Source: Niabella sp. (GTDB taxonomy: Bacteria; Bacteroidota; Bacteroidia; Chitinophagales; Chitinophagaceae). Taken from it: a DNA stretch of 64,000 bases. This document shows positions 47,583 to 54,412 of this stretch, piece by piece. Under the pieces are notes generated by a model, which saw only the letters and a program-made list of their open reading frames with translations, was not told the origin of the DNA and did not search any database. The position numbers were made by a program, and so were the translations under genes. Numbering within the stretch: the first letter of the stretch is position 1; each line of letters opens with the position of its first letter. Location of the stretch: NCBI GenBank assembly GCA_027493055.1, contig JAPUDO010000015.1:1-64000 (forward strand), in the 5' to 3' direction.

Positions 47583-48953
47583 ATGACAAGATTATCAAGC
47601 ATGACACTCGTTATGGTAACACTTATGAGCATGACAGGTTTTGTTGTTGTGGCTCAAAATCCAATTGTGCAAACGCAATACACCGCCGATCCTGCCCCAT
47701 TGGTGTATAAAGATAAAATGTATCTCTACACCAGCCATGATGAGGATAACTCCACCTGGTTTGTGATGAACGACTGGAAATTGTACACCACCGAAGATAT
47801 GGTGAACTGGACCGATCACGGAGCTGTGGCGGGTTTCAAAACTTTTGAGTGGGGAATGGGTGATGCCTGGGCGATACAGGTGGTAGAGCGTAACGATAAG
47901 TTCTACCTGTATGCACCGGTAAAAGACCGTAAAACCAACCGTTCTGCTATTGGTGTGGCCGTGGCCGATAATCCTTATGGTCCGTTTTATGATCCTATTG
48001 GCGCACCATTGGTGCAAAGCAGTTGGGGCGATATAGATCCGACTGTGTTTGTAGATGATGATGGGCAGGCCTATTTGTATTGGGGAAACCCGTTTTGTTA
48101 TTATGTGAGATTGAACGGGGATATGATCTCCTATAGCGGCGAAGTGGTAAAGGTTCCCATGACAGAAGCATCTTTCGGGAAGCGGGAAGGCAACGTAAAA
48201 GATCGCCCTACTTTATATGAAGAAGGTCCCTGGCTATACAAGCGCAACAGTTTGTATTACCTGCTTTGGGCTGGCGGTCCCCTTCCCGAGCATATTGGGT
48301 ATTCTACAGGCAAAAGTCCTTTAGGTCCGTGGAAATATGGCGGAACGCTGATGCCTAAGCAAGGGAAAAGTTTTACCAACCATCCCGGCATAGCCGATTA
48401 CAAAGGCAAAACCTACTTTTTTTACCATAACGGTGCATTGCCGGGAGGAGGGGGCTTTACCCGTTCTGTAGCGGTAGAAGAAGCCGAATTTAACAAAGAC
48501 GGTACTTTTAAACCTTTACAAATGACCGAAGGCATTAAAAAATCATTAAAGCCACTCAATCCATATCAAATGGTTCAGGCCGAAACTATTGCCTGGAGCG
48601 AAGATGTAAAAGCCAAACAGCATAAAGAAACAGGTGTGTTTATTAATGCCATGGCCGATGGTGCTTACACCAAAGTAAGGGAAGTAGATTTTAAAGAGGG
48701 CGCATCAAAATTTACGGCAAGAGTAGGTACTACGCATAATGTGGGTGTGAGCATGGAACTGCGCCTTGATGCTAAAGACGGCCCCTTGCTGGGCACGGTG
48801 AAAGTACCGCTTACTGGTGGCGATGACCGATGGACTTTGGTAAATACCGACCTTACAAAGGTTTCGGGCATACACGATGTGTATTTTGTATTTAAAGGAG
48901 AAAAGAAATTGGGCCGAATTATGTATTTCGATTGGTGGATGATGTCAAAGTAG
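47583..48953 (+). CDS. GH43 arabinofuranohydrolase-like enzyme with CBM6 (paralogue 3)
   Basis: A 456-residue secreted GH43-CBM6, third of the set. Signatures: [40 protein letters not shown] and [15 protein letters not shown], followed by a CBM6-type domain (about 320-455, [13 protein letters not shown] ... YFDWWMMSK). It is closest to the 37807 gene in sequence. It is the last gene of the xylan locus; a 12-bp inverted repeat follows 11 bp after the stop. Confidence 0.88.
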   Translation: MTRLSSMTLVMVTLMSMTGFVVVAQNPIVQTQYTADPAPLVYKDKMYLYTSHDEDNSTWFVMNDWKLYTTEDMVNWTDHGAVAGFKTFEWGMGDAWAIQVVERNDKFYLYAPVKDRKTNRSAIGVAVADNPYGPFYDPIGAPLVQSSWGDIDPTVFVDDDGQAYLYWGNPFCYYVRLNGDMISYSGEVVKVPMTEASFGKREGNVKDRPTLYEEGPWLYKRNSLYYLLWAGGPLPEHIGYSTGKSPLGPWKYGGTLMPKQGKSFTNHPGIADYKGKTYFFYHNGALPGGGGFTRSVAVEEAEFNKDGTFKPLQMTEGIKKSLKPLNPYQMVQAETIAWSEDVKAKQHKETGVFINAMADGAYTKVREVDFKEGASKFTARVGTTHNVGVSMELRLDAKDGPLLGTVKVPLTGGDDRWTLVNTDLTKVSGIHDVYFVFKGEKKLGRIMYFDWWMMSK

Positions 48954-49320
48954 GTATTTGAATAATACATTTTAAAGAAGAAAAATAGTAAATGCTGCTC
49001 TGGATTTTATTTAAAATGTATGCCTGGCAGGGCTCATTCATGGGACAACCGATGGACATTTGATCCGCCCCATATGATTTTAAAATAGATGTTTCCGCGA
49101 TGGTATCAGTTTAATCAGAACCGTTCATGTTGGAAGCAAGTTGATAAAAATGAGACGTAAGAGACTCATCTGTTAACCAGTAGAAACGAACAATTTCAGA
49201 TATCTCCGATAAAGAAATGATATATATATATTGTTTCTGATTTATTGTATTAAGAAAATTGGATTAATATGGCTTAGCCATTTCTTCCTTTCAGGAGTTA
49301 GGGGTAATTCTATATCGTTG
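48954..49320. other. Intergenic region at the end of the xylan locus
   Basis: No gene seen on either strand. The only structure is the inverted repeat at 48965-49021; the rest is AT-rich and unremarkable. Confidence 0.45.
48965..49021. repeat. 12-bp perfect inverted repeat after the last GH43
   Basis: ATACATTTTAAA (48965-48976) is the reverse complement of 49010-49021, with a 33-nt loop. It begins 11 bp after the GH43 stop and may form a 3' hairpin that ends or protects the polycistronic transcript. It is AU-only apart from one pair, so its strength is modest. Confidence 0.45.
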
Positions 49321-49485
49321 TCAATCCAGTTTTTGAATACATTTGATGTAGATCACCAGGTTTTTATGTTCACCTTTTCGGAACAGCGTAACATACGAGC
49401 CACTTACCGAAAGAACAGTATATATATGAGTTGTTGAAAACGGGGGCAGTAATTTAACTTTATCGCCAATATTCAATTGTGACAT
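49321..49485 (-). CDS. Small hypothetical protein, 54 aa
   Basis: A 54-residue minus-strand ORF beginning MSQLNIGDKVKLLPPFSTTH and ending IYIKCIQKLD. The alternation of beta-strand-like segments (GDKVKLL, YTVLSVSGSYVTLFRKG, NLVIYIKCI) suggests a small SH3/KOW-like barrel. I do not recognise a named family. It is well separated from neighbours and transcribed away from the desaturase, and it resembles the other tiny soluble proteins of this cluster (e.g. 53560-53760) in size and style only. Confidence 0.55.
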   Translation of the reverse strand: MSQLNIGDKVKLLPPFSTTHIYTVLSVSGSYVTLFRKGEHKNLVIYIKCIQKLD

Positions 49486-49574
49486 AGCCCAAAGATACTT
49501 TTTAAAATCGTTCGGATATGTTTGTCAGGGTAATACTATTTTAAATCTTTTCCGGCATTGTAACTTTATTTAAC

Positions 49575-49582
49575 TATCTTTG
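49575..49582 (+). promoter_or_regulatory. Candidate Bacteroidota -7 element
   Basis: TATCTTTG matches the TAnnTTTG consensus of the Bacteroidota major sigma factor. A TTG lies 14 bp upstream, closer than the usual 19-21 bp. It would drive the desaturase with a long leader. Confidence 0.3.
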
Positions 49583-49622
49583 CTGCTCTGTTATTGTTTT
49601 AACAGGAACTCTTTCAAAGTGT

Positions 49623-49663
49623 GTTGCAAATTGCAATGAGTATTTTAGCTTGCTTTAAAGCAA
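49623..49663. promoter_or_regulatory. Palindrome pair upstream of the desaturase
   Basis: TTGCAAATTGCAA (49623-49635) and the perfect 14-bp palindrome TTGCTTTAAAGCAA (49650-49663) share TTGC/GCAA half-sites with dyad centres about 28 bp apart. They lie 40-90 bp after the candidate -7 element. They could be an operator pair controlling the desaturase. Confidence 0.35.
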
Positions 49664-49883
49664 TTCTTCTCCTGATACTTCCATTCTTGTAATAAGTTAC
49701 TGCTTTATTAGAAAACACGGGTAGTTATATATCCTGGCAGGACTTATATTATTTATTAAATCTTCTTTTATAAAAAAGCTATCATTCAAAAAATCAGCTG
49801 CTGCTGATTTTTCTTCCACGTTAAAGGATCGAGTTGCAACCTATTTAAAGATCAGTGGTAAGAACCGGTTCGGCAACCGGGCC

Positions 49884-50858
49884 ATGATTCTAAAGACGGT
49901 TTTCATGCTGTCGCTTTACTTTGTCCCTCTGGGTATCATTTGCTTTGGCGGTGTGACCCATACCTGGCATTTGTTTGCCTTATTTATACTTAGCGGATTT
50001 GGAATGGCTGGCGTAGGCATGGGTATCATGCATGATGCTTTGCATGGCTCGTATTCTAAAAGTAAGAATCTTAATAAATGGATGGGCTACACAATGAACC
50101 TCATTGGAGCCAGCGATGAAGTATGGAAATTACAGCACAATGTGCTACATCATAGCTTTACTAATATTGATGAGCACGACGATGATATTAATGCTCCTTT
50201 TTTTCTGCGCTTTTCCCCTCATGCTAAAAAGAACCGCCTGCATCCTTTTCAGCATTATTATGTCTGGTTATTCTATGGTTTATCCACTATATCCTGGATC
50301 ACTTCCAAAGATTTTATCAGGCTTAACCGCTACAGGAAACTGGGATTGATTAAAGAAAAAGAGGAATATCGCAGGCTTTTGTCAAGGATCATTTTCTGGA
50401 AGCTTATCTATTATTCCTACGTCCTGGTATTACCGCTATTGCTTACTTCCTTTGCCCCATGGATAGTGATCCTGGCTTTTTTGACTATGCATTTTGTAAC
50501 AGGATTTTGTATATCCATTGTGTTCCAGACAGCCCATGTAATGCCCGATACTTCTTATCCTTTGCCGGACAATGCCGGCAAGCTGGAACATGAAAGACTG
50601 GTGCATCAACTGGCTACGACCTGCAATTTTGCTCCCCGCAGCAGGTTGTTCTCATGGCTGATCGGTGGTCTTAATTTCCAGATTGAACACCATCTGTTTC
50701 CGCATATTTCCCATGTTCATTATAAGCACCTGGCGCCGATAGTAAAGAAAACCACTGAGGAATTTGGCATACCCTATTACAGCTATTCCACTTTTTTTTC
50801 CGCTGTAAAAAGCCATAGCATGATGTTACGCAAATTAGGCACTATGCCTTGCGAGTAA
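49884..50858 (+). CDS. Membrane fatty-acid (acyl-CoA/lipid) desaturase
   Basis: A 324-residue integral-membrane di-iron desaturase that inserts a cis double bond into acyl chains. The three His boxes are visible: HDALHGS, HNVLHHS and QIEHHLFPH. Several TM helices flank them (about 5-25, 28-48, 170-215). The first ATG (49884) appears internal: the same frame is open back to about 49720 and 49770-49883 encodes KKLSFKKSAAADFSSTLKDR and further residues like the usual cytosolic N-terminus of the family, but the codon at 49770 is ATA, not ATG. Either a non-standard start is used or the start codon is mutated. Neighbouring helicase and cold-shock genes suggest a role in cold-induced membrane fluidity. 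Confidence 0.85.
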   Translation: MILKTVFMLSLYFVPLGIICFGGVTHTWHLFALFILSGFGMAGVGMGIMHDALHGSYSKSKNLNKWMGYTMNLIGASDEVWKLQHNVLHHSFTNIDEHDDDINAPFFLRFSPHAKKNRLHPFQHYYVWLFYGLSTISWITSKDFIRLNRYRKLGLIKEKEEYRRLLSRIIFWKLIYYSYVLVLPLLLTSFAPWIVILAFLTMHFVTGFCISIVFQTAHVMPDTSYPLPDNAGKLEHERLVHQLATTCNFAPRSRLFSWLIGGLNFQIEHHLFPHISHVHYKHLAPIVKKTTEEFGIPYYSYSTFFSAVKSHSMMLRKLGTMPCE

Positions 50859-50910
50859 CAAACTAATCACTCAAGTAAAAGAAACACTTTTACACCATCT
50901 TAAAACAGGA

Positions 50911-50928
50911 TTTGATCAGCAGATCAAA
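50911..50928 (+). promoter_or_regulatory. Leader hairpin before the helicase gene
   Basis: TTTGATC (50911-50917) pairs with GATCAAA (50922-50928) around a 4-nt loop, 18 nt before the start codon. It could mask or present the ribosome-entry region; autoregulation by the helicase or cold-shock protein is speculative. Confidence 0.3.
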
Positions 50929-50946
50929 CCGATAAAAACATTACAA

Positions 50947-52116
50947 ATGAAATACAGTATAAGAAATAAAAAGAATTATACAACATCTGGTACACCCAGG
51001 AGAAAGAAAATGATCACTATAGATCCATCTCTATTGCAGTCTCAGCCTGAAGCACAGGAACCTGTAAGCTTTGAAGCCACATTGGCTTTTTCAGATATGC
51101 CCATTGATCAACTATTGAAGCAGAATATACAAGCTAAAGGCTACATGTATCCAACAGAAATACAGCAGAGCGCTATACCGGTACTTATTGAAGGCGCAGA
51201 TATGATTGGTATTGCGGCTACCGGTACAGGTAAAACCGGAGCTTTCCTGATACCTTTTGTAGAACAGCTATTGCACAACAAAAATGGCAAAGGTCTTGTA
51301 GTGGTGCCAACCAGAGAGCTGGCCCAACAGGTTGCTGAAGAATTTAAAGCACTAACAAAAGGCATGAGGTTCCGTTCAGCTTGCTTTATCGGGGGCACTA
51401 GCGTGAGCAGGGATATATCCCTGGCTGCAGCAAAGAACCATTTAATAATTGCTACGCCCGGACGGTTGATAGACCTGGTAAACAGAAAGGCTTTAAATCT
51501 GAATGAAATAGCAGTTCTAATACTGGATGAATTTGACCGTATGCTGGATATGGGATTTATTAATGACGTTAAAACTATCGTATCACTCACCAGCGCACGC
51601 AGGCAAACCCTGTTGTTTTCAGCCACTATTAACGCTTCTCAGCAAACACTGGTCCGCCAGATAGTTCAGAACCCGGTTATTATAAACGTGAGCAATGGTA
51701 AAGGCGCCAGTAGCACAGTGGAGCAGAATGTTCTTGAAGTGGCTCCTGACGAAGATAAAATGGAAGTACTGTTCAACCTGTTGAGCGGTGACAGCTTTGA
51801 AAAAGTAATGCTGTTCGCCGAAACCAAAAGAACGGTAGATAAGATCAATAAGCAGTTAATACGAAGAGGCGTGAGGTCGGATGTGATCCATGGTGATAAA
51901 TCGCAGAATTATCGTACAAAAGCTATCAAGCAATTTAAGACCGGGCACACACGTGTATTGATCGCTACTGATGTTGCTTCAAGAGGGATAGACGTGCAGG
52001 ATGTTACTCATGTGATCAATTACCAGCTACCCCAGACAATGGAAGCCTATATTCACCGCATTGGCCGTACCGGAAGAGCGGGGAAGAAAGGTATAGCTTA
52101 TACATTTATCAATTAA
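50947..52116 (+). CDS. DEAD-box ATP-dependent RNA helicase
   Basis: A 389-residue DEAD-box helicase with all motifs in order: Q motif (YMYPTEIQ), I (ATGTGKT), Ia (PTRELAQQ), Ib (TPGRLID), II as DEFD, III (SAT), V (IATDVASRGID) and VI (HRIGRTGRAG). It ends just after motif VI with no long RNA-binding tail, so it is a minimal RhlE-like enzyme. The short basic N-terminus (MKYSIRNKK...) is plausible; an in-frame ATG at 51010 is an alternative. It unwinds structured RNA. A cold-shock protein gene follows 18 bp downstream, suggesting a cold-response operon. Confidence 0.92.
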   Translation: MKYSIRNKKNYTTSGTPRRKKMITIDPSLLQSQPEAQEPVSFEATLAFSDMPIDQLLKQNIQAKGYMYPTEIQQSAIPVLIEGADMIGIAATGTGKTGAFLIPFVEQLLHNKNGKGLVVVPTRELAQQVAEEFKALTKGMRFRSACFIGGTSVSRDISLAAAKNHLIIATPGRLIDLVNRKALNLNEIAVLILDEFDRMLDMGFINDVKTIVSLTSARRQTLLFSATINASQQTLVRQIVQNPVIINVSNGKGASSTVEQNVLEVAPDEDKMEVLFNLLSGDSFEKVMLFAETKRTVDKINKQLIRRGVRSDVIHGDKSQNYRTKAIKQFKTGHTRVLIATDVASRGIDVQDVTHVINYQLPQTMEAYIHRIGRTGRAGKKGIAYTFIN

Positions 52117-52134
52117 TACTTAAAATAAACAATT

Positions 52135-52329
52135 ATGAAACAAGGAACAGTAAAGTTTTTTAATGACGAAAAGGGTTTTGGATTTATAACACCTTCAGAA
52201 GGCGGCAAAGATATTTTTGTGCATAGAAACGGCCTTATACATCAGATTGACTCAAGCGATCAGGTAACTTATACCACGCGCGACACTGCGAGGGGGCTTG
52301 AAGCGATTGAAGTAAAGCAGGCAAGATAA
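52135..52329 (+). CDS. Cold-shock protein (CSD domain)
   Basis: A 64-residue single cold-shock domain with RNP1 (KGFGFI) and RNP2 (DIFVHRN) and the N-terminal [11 protein letters not shown]. It binds single-stranded RNA or DNA, acting as an RNA chaperone. The length is typical. It lies 18 bp after the helicase stop and is probably co-transcribed, and is followed by a terminator hairpin near 52461. Confidence 0.94.
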   Translation: MKQGTVKFFNDEKGFGFITPSEGGKDIFVHRNGLIHQIDSSDQVTYTTRDTARGLEAIEVKQAR

Positions 52330-52633
52330 AAATAACAGTTCAGTTAGATATGCAGGTGCGGTCTGTCATTATACCGATTGGCCGTACCCTTGATTCAAGC
52401 ATATCACTAACTTGTTATTCCGCTTTGCGATCAGGTAAATGAATACATGCAATAATGAATGCCATCAAATACGATGGCTTTCTTTTTGTTCTCAAAAATT
52501 ACCAGGGTACCTGTATGATACTTTCTCTGTACAGGTTAGAGATAACACTTCTTCCCGGGAGAATTCAGTGAAAAAGGTTGACCTTGTTTTTACTTCGGAG
52601 TACGACTTATTTTAAAGGCGTTAGGCAATTAGG
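52330..52633. other. Intergenic region between convergent genes
   Basis: No gene seen. It contains a terminator hairpin at 52461-52487 for the helicase-csp unit; the remaining sequence shows nothing I can name. Confidence 0.4.
52461..52487 (+). terminator. Rho-independent terminator after csp gene
   Basis: GCCATC (52461-52466) pairs with GATGGC (52473-52478), followed by the T-rich TTTCTTTTTG. It lies 130 bp after the csp stop and would end the helicase-csp transcript. Confidence 0.55.
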
Positions 52634-52909
52634 CTATACCGTAGTATAAGCGCTTAGTGTGATCCAGTTAAAAGCTGAGATTTCACTTTTAGCATTGCCT
52701 GGTAAATCCCGGGTGATTGTTTGTTCTATTATCCTGCATTCCTGAAGGCTGATATGGCCGGCCAGTGATGCGTAGTAGTTGATCAGGAAAAGCACCTGAT
52801 CCCCGTTATTTTTATCAAAGCTTCTGCGGCTGGGCCCGCCACTAAAAACAGGTTGTTTTTTATCCCAGCTATAATGAGTACCTGCCATGTCTTGTTTTTG
52901 AAAATGCAT
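52634..52909 (-). CDS. Conserved hypothetical protein, 91 aa
   Basis: A 91-residue soluble protein. The core THYSWDKKQPVFSGGPSRRS - FDKNNGDQVLFLINYYASL - ISLQECRIIEQTITRDLP - SEISAFNW resembles a short conserved protein of Bacteroidota that I know only as hypothetical. An internal ATG (Met8, before AGTHYSWD) is an alternative start. It has no signal peptide or membrane helix. It is oriented with the RRM gene upstream (122 bp gap containing a hairpin) and may be separately transcribed. Confidence 0.65.
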   Translation of the reverse strand: MHFQKQDMAGTHYSWDKKQPVFSGGPSRRSFDKNNGDQVLFLINYYASLAGHISLQECRIIEQTITRDLPGNAKSEISAFNWITLSAYTTV

Positions 52910-52989
52910 AATAATTATTTTTAAACAAATGATTTAAACCCGTGCAGTCCGTATGCATGGTTATTATATTGCTATTATACAAACAAATG

Positions 52990-53012
52990 AGAAGGGACCT
53001 GTTGGCCCCTCC
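52990..53012 (-). terminator. Terminator-like hairpin after the RRM gene
   Basis: On minus, GGGGCC pairs with GGTCCC (with a G-U pair) around a short loop, 20 bp beyond the RRM stop, followed by a moderately T-rich stretch. Probable terminator of the RRM transcript. Confidence 0.45.
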
Positions 53013-53030
53013 AACTGTCTGTTATTTTAT

Positions 53031-53300
53031 TTACCATCTTCTTTTATCAGAAAGGTCTTCTCTTTCTTTTGCTGCCCAAACAGCAATCCTTTTGCCGTTA
53101 ACTTCTTTGCCATCCAGCGTATCCATTGCCTTCGCAGCTTCTGAAGCTGAAACCATTTCTACAAATCCAAAGCCGCGACTTCTGCCGTTGGTCCTGTCCA
53201 TAATGACTTTGGCAGAAGACACTTTCCCGAATGGATTAAAAAGTTCGCGCAGATCTGCGTCAGAGGCATGAAACCCCAGGTTTGAAACATACATGTTCAT
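53031..53300 (-). CDS. RRM-domain RNA-binding protein
   Basis: An 89-residue single RRM protein: RNP2 (MYVSNLGF) near the N-terminus and RNP1 (RSRGFGFVEM) at about 44-53, followed by a short charged tail (AKEREDLSDKRRW). Such small RRM proteins are common in Bacteroidota and cyanobacteria, often cold-induced, and act as RNA chaperones or regulators. The start at 53300 fits the fold; Met3 is an alternative. The 5' leader is purine-rich. It lies opposite the cold-shock gene, in keeping with an RNA-metabolism cluster. Confidence 0.92.
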   Translation of the reverse strand: MNMYVSNLGFHASDADLRELFNPFGKVSSAKVIMDRTNGRSRGFGFVEMVSASEAAKAMDTLDGKEVNGKRIAVWAAKEREDLSDKRRW

Positions 53301-53559
53301 TGTAATAAATTTTTTAATTAAGAATAGAGGCTAAACGCAAGCAGCAAAAGAAGAAGAAGAAGAGAAATAAATGCTAATGTTATGTAGTAAATATTCTAAC
53401 TGGTCCTGACTTGAAATGACGGAGTATTTATGCCTGTCTTTATAAAGATACGACTTCTATCTGAAAGAAGGGATATTATTGGTCTTTATATCATCTGCAT
53501 TTTCTGAAAAGATCACTTAAACTTATTAAAGTGTCTGCAAATAATGAAAATGGATCAAT

Positions 53560-53760
53560 CTAAATAGGAATGCTGGTTTTCTTAATATCGGTAACAATAT
53601 AACATACAGTCCCACTTCTTAGCTCTTTATACCAGTTCCAATCGTTTAAGTGAATAGTATTTCCATTTGTAGTATAATTGTTTAACAACGCAATAGCGTC
53701 TCCTGTAAACCAGATATTATCTGATATGATTTTTTTGTCCGCTCCCATTATTTTTAACAT
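53560..53760 (-). CDS. Small hypothetical protein, 66 aa
   Basis: A 66-residue minus-strand ORF beginning MLKIMGADKKIISDNIWFTG and ending DIKKTSIPI. It has a plausible soluble-protein composition with aromatic residues in the middle (LNDWNWYKELRSGTVCYIV). No family recognised; Met5 is an alternative start. It lies alone between the RRM gene and the gene-poor 53.8-54.4 kb stretch. Confidence 0.5.
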   Translation of the reverse strand: MLKIMGADKKIISDNIWFTGDAIALLNNYTTNGNTIHLNDWNWYKELRSGTVCYIVTDIKKTSIPI

Positions 53761-54412
53761 ATAAAGTGAATTTTAAAAAGTAAGAAATCAAGTGATCTTC
53801 CAAAATCGAAACGGCCTTTCTTATATAATACGATCAAAAAGGAAACTATTTTTTGGGGAAGGAGAAGAGGCGGAAATAAACTGACCCAGAAAATGCTTTG
53901 CTATAGCTGTAATCAGCTAAAGATACGATTTATTAGCAGTACAAGCAAATAATACTTTATAGGGTTCTTCTTTGAGTATGCTGGGATACAGGAAAATCAG
54001 GAATTGCCATATACGTTCAACTACTTTTTTTGCAGAATTTATCTATGCTCCTGCTTTTTCTGCAATCCTCTGTGTACGTTGCTTCATCAGGTGAATAGCC
54101 TGCTCCCTGGTTTCAAACATATCGTTGATATTAACCAGATTGTCTGCGACCTTGTTGTACTGTTTGGTCATCAGGTAAATGAGGGTTGTTCTGCCAATGC
54201 CCGGTTTTATAGCCACTACAATTCTGATAATTGAAAAGTATAGAAGTTTTCCTGTAATCTCTAATAAAAAATTTAATGAGTACCTGAAAGAAATTGGGAA
54301 ACTTGTACCCCTGGTAAGGGTCTGGCTCTCTGGAAAGTGGCTGCAAGAAAGTAGCAGATATAAAAGCCCACATTTGGCGGTTCGGCGTTTATTACAATTT
54401 AGGTAAAGTGTT
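53761..54412. other. Gene-poor region with a decayed ORF
   Basis: No intact gene. A minus-strand frame ending at 54043 is open for over 100 codons but lacks a proper start; its last 60 codons look like real protein (see pseudogene entry). The rest is AT-rich sequence in which I see nothing. Confidence 0.35.
54043..54235 (-). pseudogene. Possible gene remnant with P-loop-like segment
   Basis: Minus-strand frame ending at TAG 54043-54045. Its C-terminal part reads IVVAIKPGIGRTTLIYLMTK and then a charged helical tail (VNINDMFETREQAIHLMKQR, TQRIAEKAGA). AIKPGIGRTTL recalls a Walker A loop of DnaB- or RecA-like ATPases, but the rest does not match. There is no start codon and the upstream part looks noncoding, so this is either the end of a decayed gene or chance. 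Coordinates are approximate at the upstream end. Confidence 0.25.

Noticed and set aside
51141..51626. Long minus-strand ORF opposite the DEAD-box helicase
   Set aside because: Antisense shadow of a strongly conserved gene.
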